Shown one piece after another: positions 1 to 5,188 of a stretch of 5,188 nucleotides of DNA. A program made the translations under genes and the position numbers. The notes under the pieces were generated by a model that made no database searches, was not told the DNA's origin, and worked only from the letters and a program-made list of their open reading frames with translations. This DNA comes from an uncultured Acidimicrobiales bacterium (GTDB lineage: Bacteria > Actinomycetota > Acidimicrobiia > Acidimicrobiales > SZUA-35), in the NCBI GenBank assembly GCA_938028175.1, contig CALJAE010000094.1:1-5188 (forward strand), given 5' to 3'. Position 1 is the first letter of the stretch; every line of letters starts with the position of its first letter.

Positions 1-1757
1 GCTTCGGCCCAATCGAATGCCTGTTGGGCTGATTCGGCTAGTTCTGTTGAGCGTTCAGTATCGAGGTCCTGTAATAGTACAGAGTATTCGGCAGCGACAC
101 CTGCGTAGATGTAGCTAGACCAAGCGTCCGACTCGAATAAGAACAGCTGTAAATCGCTTGTCCAAGATGTTGCTCCGGGTTGTGGATGCTCGCTGGCTTC
201 AATCCCTCCCGAGATGCCACCATCATCGGCTTGTGTGCGGCGATAGAAGTCAAGTGACCAGAGCCCTTCGTCTAAAAGATCTGGAATTCCGTTTCCACTT
301 TCGGGTATTGATAGCGAGTCGTTGTTGTATGTTTCGGGGTGGCTGCGAACTAGGTCTGCTGCGAGTCGTGCGCCCCATAGATGTTGTATTCGTCGATCCC
401 AGTCGCCAGCATCATGATGTCCGCCCCAAAGTCCACTTGCATCAATGGTGTCACCTGACTGGGCAACGATTTCGTCAAAGAGCGATTCTCTGAGTGTTGT
501 CTCTCCGGCAAGAAGTGTTAGATCAGTTGATCGGACCTGGGTCCCATCATTGGGGTGTCTAGGGCGTGGTCGATTTATCGGGGTGGTGTCGCCAAACGCT
601 ATGCCGCTTCGCTGGTGGTAGAAGGCCTGGGCAACCTTTGAGGCGACCTCCGCATAGACATCTGTTGATATATCGAATGGTGAGCTGCACCCTGCGCCGC
701 TAGCGCAGACTTGATAACGCCCAGGCTCGTTTAGCTCGGTAAAATCAATTTGAGTCACAGCCGCTGACCCTTGGGTCTGCTCTATCTCGACGGTGAGGGC
801 TGTCTCATTAGTCGCAGTGTCAATTACATCGACTGCTGTGCCAAGGGTGACTGGAGTTTCTGGGTTGTACCAGCCGCCAAGGTAGGCAATCTTGGTGTCT
901 TCGGGTGCGAAGCCAATCTGTGATGTTTGTATTAGGGGAGTTGTGGTATTTGTTTGAACCGAGAAACCAAAGGCTTCAAGTTTGTCAGTAGCTGGGGTGA
1001 GCTCAAAGGTTCCTTCTGGAATCGCCTGATCGAAGGTTAAGGTGACATCAAATCGAGCCCCAGTCACAGCGTCCCCGGCCTCTCCCGAGCCATTGCCCCG
1101 GGACCATACTTCTACTGCAGACGGTTGAAAGGATTGGCCATCTATAGTCAAGGTCCATCCTGTTAGGTCGTCCTCACCTAAGTTGATTCTGTCTTCAACA
1201 GTTGAGCCTTCTGGGTCCCAAACAACTGTGCCATCGGTTATTGCGACCGTGAGGCCCTGAGTTCCAAATCGCTCAACCTGAGCAACATTATTATTGATAC
1301 GACTTGGGGCTACAAAGATTGGTATTGATGTTTGTGCAATCTCAGTTGTGTCTTCGTTAACTCGACGTCCTTGTAGGACAATAATTTGGTAACCGATACT
1401 GGTCGGCTCGAAGTTGAACGTCGCTGCCGACTCGATCCAGCCCGAATCAGTTAAAGGGTTGTGGTCAAGTACGCGGACCTCTTCGAAGTTGTCAGCGGTA
1501 ATACTGAGTTCGATTGGGGCTTGCTCAACGACCGGTGTTTGATTAGGGGCGCTGTAGATTTGATCGATAATTGATCCCTCAGGCAACGCTAGTGAAAGGC
1601 CATCGGGGCTCACTCGAGTTGCGGCAGGGGCTGCATCTTGAGAGTTGCCGTCGGCCACATCTGAGCCTTGACTAAACAGCAAAAAACCAGCAAATGCGAG
1701 TAGCAACACAGTCGAGATGGCAACTACAAGATAAAAAATTTCCTTACGCCGTTCCAT
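1..1757 (-). CDS. Glycoside hydrolase family 9 (cellulase-type) precursor, C-terminus beyond window
   Basis: This is the first 585 residues of a larger protein; the frame is still open at base 1. Residues 1-5 are charged (MERRK) and followed by a hydrophobic segment at about 7-28 (LVVAISTVLLLAFAG), a signal peptide or membrane anchor. Residues 60-270 are beta-rich and match no domain I recognise. A cellulase N-terminal Ig-like domain spans about 276-365 (TSQIGFAPEDTKIAYLGG near its start, GRYQVCASGAGC near its end). The GH9 (alpha/alpha)6 domain then begins: AFYHQRSG at 378-385, RPRHP, GGHHDAGDWDRR with the two catalytic-motif aspartates at 449 and 452, and IPESGNGIPDLLDE at 484-497. The catalytic glutamate of GH9 lies in the missing part. 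The family hydrolyses beta-1,4-glucans or related oligosaccharides by inversion; the substrate cannot be fixed here. The ATG follows an in-frame TGA two codons upstream, has GGGAAG six bases before it, and overlaps the M50 stop by 14 bases. Confidence 0.9.
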   Translation of the reverse strand, partial: MERRKEIFYLVVAISTVLLLAFAGFLLFSQGSDVADGNSQDAAPAATRVSPDGLSLALPEGSIIDQIYSAPNQTPVVEQAPIELSITADNFEEVRVLDHNPLTDSGWIESAATFNFEPTSIGYQIIVLQGRRVNEDTTEIAQTSIPIFVAPSRINNNVAQVERFGTQGLTVAITDGTVVWDPEGSTVEDRINLGEDDLTGWTLTIDGQSFQPSAVEVWSRGNGSGEAGDAVTGARFDVTLTFDQAIPEGTFELTPATDKLEAFGFSVQTNTTTPLIQTSQIGFAPEDTKIAYLGGWYNPETPVTLGTAVDVIDTATNETALTVEIEQTQGSAAVTQIDFTELNEPGRYQVCASGAGCSSPFDISTDVYAEVASKVAQAFYHQRSGIAFGDTTPINRPRPRHPNDGTQVRSTDLTLLAGETTLRESLFDEIVAQSGDTIDASGLWGGHHDAGDWDRRIQHLWGARLAADLVRSHPETYNNDSLSIPESGNGIPDLLDEGLWSLDFYRRTQADDGGISGGIEASEHPQPGATSWTSDLQLFLFESDAWSSYIYAGVAAEYSVLLQDLDTERSTELAESAQQAFDWAE

Positions 1758-2592
1758 CGCTCACTTCCCGCCCTAAGTCACAAATCGCATCGGCCTCACT
1801 CCAAAAACGAAAGCAACTTAACCCTTCACCTATAAGTCTATTGTCAATATTCAAAAGATCGAAGATCCAGAAAACTGGTTCAAAGATAATTGCTCCAAAG
1901 TCGCTAGAGAAAACTAAGAAGAACAAGAGGATAAACCCTAGACCCCCAAATCTCCGTGCAGCGATTCGGACTGAAATAGGCAAGGCTGGTTCGATTATCC
2001 CAAAGCCATCCAATGGCGGAATCGGGAGGGCATTTAGAAAGGCTGCGATTATTTGGATAGCAGCGGCAAAGGCAAGTATCGGGGCAATTGTTAACGAAGT
2101 GGTTTCTATGAATGTTGGGTTGGTCGGAACGAGGCCGATTGTGAATGGGATGAGGAGGACAGCAGCCATTGTTAAGTTTGAAAGTGGCCCGGCGGCAGAA
2201 ACTTTGGCTCCATCAAATTCATCTAGCTTGCTTTTATCAATATAGACGGCACCACCCGGCAGGCCGATTCCGCCGAGCAGCAAAATGCCGACTGGTATAG
2301 CGATTGAGGTGACGGGGTGCGCATATTTTAGAGGGTTGAGTGTTAGGTAGCCTTTGGGCGCAACGCTCAGATCGCCATGCCTCCACGCAACGATTGCGTG
2401 ACCAAACTCATGAAATATTAGCGACAGTATCCAGATGCCAGTACCAAACGCAAAAGCTGCGATTCGTATCGGGACTTGTTCAATTGATAGGGCAATAAAG
2501 CTCCCCACTGTTAGAGCAAGGACCGCAAAGAAAATTGGTGAGGGCTGAACTGAGCCTTTTAGTGGCGGTTTTCTTACTTCCACAAGGGTCAC
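1744..2592 (-). CDS. M50 family membrane metallopeptidase (site-2-protease-like)
   Basis: This 282-residue integral membrane zinc protease belongs to the family that cleaves substrates within or next to the membrane. The zinc motif HEFGH is at 61-65, with glutamate 62 as the expected catalytic base, in a hydrophobic helix starting near 44. YLTLNPLKYAHP (82-93), GGAVYID (113-119) and AAGPLSN (133-139) follow. The second metal-binding motif is NALPIPPLDGFGII (187-200), with aspartate 195 as the third ligand. About six hydrophobic segments are visible (near 19-37, 44-68, 93-112, 140-157, 165-187, 216-248). The order of motifs resembles the compact bacterial S2P-like group without PDZ or CBS domains. 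The last 33 residues form a polar tail. The start is GTG; an in-frame TAG two codons upstream excludes a longer protein, and only weak Shine-Dalgarno-like sequence (GGTAGG) precedes it. The gene is head-to-head with the ligase and overlaps the GH9 gene by 14 bases. Its substrate is not evident. Confidence 0.93.
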   Translation of the reverse strand: MTLVEVRKPPLKGSVQPSPIFFAVLALTVGSFIALSIEQVPIRIAAFAFGTGIWILSLIFHEFGHAIVAWRHGDLSVAPKGYLTLNPLKYAHPVTSIAIPVGILLLGGIGLPGGAVYIDKSKLDEFDGAKVSAAGPLSNLTMAAVLLIPFTIGLVPTNPTFIETTSLTIAPILAFAAAIQIIAAFLNALPIPPLDGFGIIEPALPISVRIAARRFGGLGFILLFFLVFSSDFGAIIFEPVFWIFDLLNIDNRLIGEGLSCFRFWSEADAICDLGREVSDGTA

Positions 2593-2611
2593 AGCCTACC
2601 AAGATGCGGCT

Positions 2612-2620
2612 GTAGACTAC
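2612..2620. promoter_or_regulatory. Palindromic -10 element serving both divergent genes (putative)
   Basis: The 35 bases between the two divergent starts contain GTAGACTAC, a perfect 4-1-4 palindrome. It reads TAGACT on the plus strand (2613-2618) and TAGTCT on the minus strand (2614-2619); both fit the actinobacterial -10 pattern TANNNT. On the plus strand the hexamer ends ten bases before the ligase ATG, so a transcript would start about two or three bases upstream of it (near-leaderless). On the minus strand it would give a leader of roughly 14 bases before the GTG. No convincing -35 is seen on either side. Known biology: symmetric -10 elements can drive divergent transcription. Use of this site is inferred from sequence only. 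Confidence 0.5.
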
Positions 2621-2627
2621 TTCATCG

Positions 2628-4358
2628 ATGTCTGAACAAGATTTTGTTACTAGAAGCCAAGATATTGGGACGATCACCGGCTGTATTGTTGATGTGGCTG
2701 AGCGTTCAGGTGCTGGTGAACTAACTGGCTCAATTAGAGTATTTGATAAAGGTTCGTTGCTTGGTTCTGCAGGCTTTACCGAGTTCACTTGGGCCGAGCT
2801 TCACGCTAAAGCAAAAGCGATGGCCAGCCAGCTGCAGAGATCGGGTGTGGTTCGAGGCTCCCATGTTGCAATACTTGGCAACACCTCGCTTGATCTCATA
2901 ACTGCAATTCAGGCCGTATGGCTGTGTGGTGCAACTGTGGTAATTATTCCGCTGCCTTACCGGCTATCTACTCGTGAACGCTTTATTGAGGATACAAAGG
3001 CTCGGCTTTCCGATTCAGATGCAAGCCACCTAATCATCGATGCAGAAGTGGCGCGGGTTGCCAAGCCTAAGAAGTTAGTTGAGGGTAGCCAGGTCCAGAG
3101 TATTCGTTTGGGCGATCTAGCAAAGGCTCCTTCTGCCGATGGATTTGAAGTTATTGGAGTTGGCCCTGAAGACCTGGCGATACTTCAGTTCACTTCAGGT
3201 TCGACGTCGGCTCCTAAGGGAGTAATGTTGGCTCACAAGAACTTGGTCGCAAACATGGATGCAATCACAGCCGGTGGTGGCATTGATCCAAATAGCGATG
3301 TGTTTGTCTCGTGGCTGCCGCTTCATCACGATATGGGGCTTATCGGTATGCTGACTTACAGCATGACCCATGGTCTTTCTTTGGTTAAGAGTTCTCCGGC
3401 AGACTTTTTGTCTAAGCCAGGTCGTTGGATGCAATGGATTTCAGAGTTCGGAGGAACTACTACGGCGGGGCCTAACTTTAGTTATGCTCTGGCGGCTCGC
3501 AACCTCAAGAGCACCAAAGAAGATCTCGATTTGTCCAAGCTGCGGATAGCTCTTAATGGAGCCGAACCGGTTTCGCCCGCAACAGTTTCAAAGTTCGTTG
3601 AAGCCGGCGAGCGCCATGGTCTCGATCCAAATGCAGTATTTCCTGCGTTTGGAATGGCAGAGACATGTATCGCTGGCTCATTCGGCCAAGTAGGTCAGGG
3701 TATTCGAATTGATCATGTCAGTTCCGATGCGATTGAGACCAAACAGCTAGCTGAACCTGTTGCTGCTGGGGACGATAATGCTCGAGAGATGGTTGCATTA
3801 GGGCACCCGGTACAAGGGCTAAGTTTTCGCATCGTTGACCAGTCAACACGAAAAGTGGTTGATGAAAGACACGTTGGTGAGCTTCAAATCTCTGGGACTT
3901 CTTTGTTTGCTGGTTACTACAAGAATCAGTCAGCTACCGATGAGGTTCTAGACGGTGACTGGTTCTCAACTGGAGACCTTGGTTACTTGGTTGATGGTGA
4001 GTTGTATATTTGTGGCCGAATCAAAGACGTCATTATTGTGGGTGGACGCAATATCTATCCACAAGATATCGAGGTAGCCGTTGACGAAATTGTAGAGATA
4101 CGATCGGGCAACGTCATTGCTTTTAGCGTTGAAGGTAGCGGCAAGGAGTCAGTAGTGGTCGTAGCTGAGACGAAAGAGAAATCGGGGTTCGATGAGATTC
4201 GGTCAGCTGTCAAGGAAAAAGCCCTCAAAGCCGTCGGGGTGCCAGCAAATACGGTAGTGCTCGTAAAGCCCAGTACTTTGCCAAAAACAAGCTCTGGTAA
4301 GGTCCAACGCTCCAAGTGTAAACAACAGTTTTTAGACCAAAAGTTGCAGATTTTGTAG
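2628..4358 (+). CDS. Fatty acyl-AMP ligase-like (FAAL/FadD-type) adenylate-forming enzyme
   Basis: This 576-residue cytosolic enzyme of the ANL superfamily should activate a fatty acid with ATP to an acyl-adenylate. Motifs in order: P-loop TSGSTSAPKG at 189-198; SWLPLHHDMGLIG at 228-240, a hallmark wording of FAALs; GPNFSYALAAR at 281-291; NGAEP at 310-314; FGMAET at 341-346; STGD at 447-450; hinge GRIKD at 463-467 followed by IIVGGRNIYPQDIE; and SSGKVQR with the A10 lysine at 558. The stretch at 360-400, ending GHPVQGLSFRIVD, also aligns by eye with the FAAL layout. FAALs normally pass the acyl-AMP to an acyl carrier protein or polyketide synthase, whereas the related FACLs make acyl-CoA; an alignment around the FAAL insertion is needed to separate these. 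No carrier protein or PKS lies in the window. The length is normal and all key residues are intact. ATG at 2628 is supported by an in-frame TAG five codons upstream and the -10-like box at 2613-2618; no Shine-Dalgarno sequence is visible. Confidence 0.88.
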   Translation: MSEQDFVTRSQDIGTITGCIVDVAERSGAGELTGSIRVFDKGSLLGSAGFTEFTWAELHAKAKAMASQLQRSGVVRGSHVAILGNTSLDLITAIQAVWLCGATVVIIPLPYRLSTRERFIEDTKARLSDSDASHLIIDAEVARVAKPKKLVEGSQVQSIRLGDLAKAPSADGFEVIGVGPEDLAILQFTSGSTSAPKGVMLAHKNLVANMDAITAGGGIDPNSDVFVSWLPLHHDMGLIGMLTYSMTHGLSLVKSSPADFLSKPGRWMQWISEFGGTTTAGPNFSYALAARNLKSTKEDLDLSKLRIALNGAEPVSPATVSKFVEAGERHGLDPNAVFPAFGMAETCIAGSFGQVGQGIRIDHVSSDAIETKQLAEPVAAGDDNAREMVALGHPVQGLSFRIVDQSTRKVVDERHVGELQISGTSLFAGYYKNQSATDEVLDGDWFSTGDLGYLVDGELYICGRIKDVIIVGGRNIYPQDIEVAVDEIVEIRSGNVIAFSVEGSGKESVVVVAETKEKSGFDEIRSAVKEKALKAVGVPANTVVLVKPSTLPKTSSGKVQRSKCKQQFLDQKLQIL

Positions 4359-4364
4359 TTCCGT

Positions 4365-4370
4365 TAGACT
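4365..4370 (+). promoter_or_regulatory. TAGACT -10 box for a leaderless transcript (putative)
   Basis: TAGACT lies in the 18-base gap after the ligase stop and is followed by exactly six bases (GATTGA) and then the GTG start at 4377. TANNNT followed by six or seven bases and RTG is the usual arrangement of leaderless genes in actinobacteria. The same hexamer lies before the ligase gene. A weak -35 candidate, TTGCAG at 4344-4349, has a 15-base spacer. This would let the downstream gene be transcribed independently of the ligase; read-through from upstream is also likely because no terminator is visible in the gap. Confidence 0.5.
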
Positions 4371-4376
4371 GATTGA

Positions 4377-4907
4377 GTGGCGGAAACACGGACTGTAGGT
4401 AGAGCATTTAGCTCGCGTCAGGTAAATAGTATCTCAGATGTCAATTTCGGCGTTAGGGCTGAGGATGAGATTCTGCGAAACCGTCGGCTCGGCTATTCCA
4501 TAAGGGCCTATTTCGATGGTTCACCTGACTCGGCCAACCTTGACTGGCTTGTGTCTGCGCGAATTTATGCAGATGGTCGGCAGGAAGTAATCCTGAATAA
4601 ATACATTGAGTCTAAGTACGGCGAAGTGCTTGATGGCATACCACCTAGTTTCGATGGGATAGAGATTGAAACGGCGGATGTGTTCAGAGATTATGCTTAT
4701 GTTCGCGGAAATCCATTATTGGACGTCTTAGTATCTGCAGCTACGAATACTCTTTTCTTAAGTCGACTGAAATCAGGAAAATGTTTGGAGAGCTTTTCTG
4801 GATCTAGTACGGGGTCTCTGTATACGTTGGTAACAAATTCAACGGTCTTCAAGGACTTCGCTCTACCGTCCGCACGCACGCCTCGAATGTCCCGACAGAC
4901 TTCTTAG
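4377..4907 (+). CDS. Hypothetical protein, possibly frameshifted near its 3' end
   Basis: This frame encodes 176 residues that I do not recognise. The start is GTG, directly preceded by an in-frame TGA (4374-4376), so the protein cannot extend upstream; no other ATG or GTG occurs soon after, and the TAGACT box fits a leaderless start. The N-terminal 45 residues are polar and arginine-rich (RAEDEILRNRRLGYSIRAYF). The middle (about 55-115) alternates charged and hydrophobic residues (DWLVSARIYADGRQEVILNK, FDGIEIETADVFRDYAYV) as in an alpha/beta soluble protein, followed by NPLLDVLVSAATNTLFLSRL. There is no signal peptide or membrane helix, so it is probably cytosolic. The last 30 residues (after STGS, about 145) are rich in Ser, Thr, Arg and Pro and look less protein-like than what precedes them. 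Another frame opens just there and continues into the next gene, so the true product may be longer. It follows the acyl-AMP ligase by 18 bases on the same strand, which suggests but does not prove a shared role. Confidence 0.6.
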   Translation: MAETRTVGRAFSSRQVNSISDVNFGVRAEDEILRNRRLGYSIRAYFDGSPDSANLDWLVSARIYADGRQEVILNKYIESKYGEVLDGIPPSFDGIEIETADVFRDYAYVRGNPLLDVLVSAATNTLFLSRLKSGKCLESFSGSSTGSLYTLVTNSTVFKDFALPSARTPRMSRQTS

Positions 4908-4919
4908 AGCCAAATCGCA

Positions 4920-4924
4920 AAGGA
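4920..4924 (+). promoter_or_regulatory. Shine-Dalgarno site before the ATG at 4931
   Basis: AAGGA is followed by a six-base spacer (TTATTA) and ATG. This is the clearest ribosome binding site in the window and is the main argument that translation really begins at 4931 rather than the frame being only the tail of the preceding gene. Confidence 0.55.
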
Positions 4925-4930
4925 TTATTA

Positions 4931-5188
4931 ATGGCTAATAACTTTGGATTTATCAAGCCTGAAACTGTCAAGGCCACAGAGGTTCGACGCTTACTTGAGA
5001 TCGGGGCATTAGCTACCTCTGTCCTGAATGAGCCACCCGAGTGGGACCTACTAGTTGATTATATTTGGGCAGCCCGTATCAGAGCGCTTCAACTGAGAGT
5101 TCAGGGTGCTGAATTTAAGAGACTTGCCCTCTATCTTGAGAATCGCGCCGAGAAGATGCCAGAGGGTGATGACTTTGATCTGGGGTAT
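4931..5188 (+). CDS. Hypothetical protein, 3' end beyond window
   Basis: The first 86 codons of an open frame run off the right edge. The sequence begins MANNFGFIKPETVKATEVRR and is mostly predicted helix by eye: a leucine/alanine-rich helix (VRRLLEIGALATSVLN), a conserved-looking PPEWDLLVDYIW segment, a basic helix (AARIRALQLRVQGAEFKRLA) and an acidic end (EKMPEGDDFDLGY). There is no signal peptide, membrane segment or family motif I can name. The start is supported by a good Shine-Dalgarno site and lies 23 bases after the stop of the preceding gene, a normal operon spacing. The same frame is, however, open upstream back to 4808 without a stop, and that stretch (GVSVYVGNKFNGL then VPTDFLEPNRKGLL) reads like protein. 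The ATG could therefore be an internal methionine of a longer protein joined to the gene at 4377. Confidence 0.55.
   Translation, partial: MANNFGFIKPETVKATEVRRLLEIGALATSVLNEPPEWDLLVDYIWAARIRALQLRVQGAEFKRLALYLENRAEKMPEGDDFDLGY

Noticed and set aside
158..493. A 111-codon plus-strand frame opposite the GH9 catalytic domain.
   Set aside because: The minus strand carries clear GH9 motifs across exactly this stretch (DAGD, NGIPDLLDE); the plus frame is Arg/His/Cys-rich without family signals.
1694..2245. A 183-codon open frame on the plus strand, antisense to the M50 gene and the GH9 start.
   Set aside because: It lies entirely opposite two well-supported genes, its product is a lysine/serine-rich sequence with no recognisable motif, and it has no good start signal. 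It is a shadow frame.
2480..2788. A 102-codon minus-strand frame spanning the divergent promoter.
   Set aside because: It overlaps both the M50 start and the ligase start in the wrong frames and shows no motif; it arises by chance over a short intergenic region.
4325..4376. A possible terminator after the ligase gene (T-rich GTTTTTAGACCAAAAG and nearby T run).
   Set aside because: The T run lies within the coding end and no GC-rich stem precedes it; the gap to the next gene is only 18 bases.
451..4530. A shared 10-mer TCACCTGACT at 451-460 and 4521-4530, followed by similar bases.
   Set aside because: The copies sit inside coding sequences on opposite strands in unrelated proteins; one 10-mer match in 5 kb is weak and no further copies or structure were seen.
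4781..4807. An ATG at 4781 in the frame of the last gene (MFGELFWI then TAG) as a possible start or amber read-through.
   Set aside because: The in-frame TAG at 4805-4807 closes it after eight codons, and there is no sign of suppression; the G-run indel explains the overlap in frames more simply.

Overview
The window holds five protein-coding genes packed almost without gaps: two on the minus strand reading leftwards from about 2592, and three on the plus strand reading rightwards from 2628. Base composition is near balanced. No rRNA, tRNA, CRISPR array, insertion sequence or long repeat was seen, and no intergenic stretch exceeds 35 bases. The families present (a site-2-protease-like M50 peptidase with a GGAVYID loop, a FAAL-type adenylate-forming enzyme) and the TANNNT boxes placed for leaderless or near-leaderless transcripts fit a moderate-GC member of the Actinomycetota. 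That is an inference from a short stretch, not a proof.

Left arm, minus strand: an M50 membrane metallopeptidase (1744-2592) overlaps by 14 bases the start of a large secreted or membrane-anchored glycoside hydrolase of family 9 (1757 down to base 1, where it runs off the window). The GH9 protein has an N-terminal membrane segment, about 200 residues of unassigned beta-rich sequence, a cellulase-type Ig-like domain, and the first half of the catalytic domain with the DAGD motif. The overlap implies co-transcription and probable translational coupling.

Right arm, plus strand: a 576-residue fatty acyl-AMP ligase-like enzyme (2628-4358) is followed after 18 bases by an unrecognised gene (4377-4907). 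A second unrecognised reading frame starts at 4931 and leaves the window. The two unknown frames may be separate genes (the second has a good Shine-Dalgarno sequence) or one gene broken by a one-base indel near the G run at 4811-4814.

The arms diverge from only 35 bases of shared DNA. These contain a 9-base palindrome, GTAGACTAC, that offers a TANNNT -10 box on each strand. The same TAGACT hexamer occurs exactly six bases before the GTG start of the gene at 4377. No new multi-gene defence or biosynthetic system can be demonstrated here. The points most worth following are the symmetric divergent promoter, the unassigned N-terminal region of the GH9 protein, and the unknown gene pair behind the ligase.
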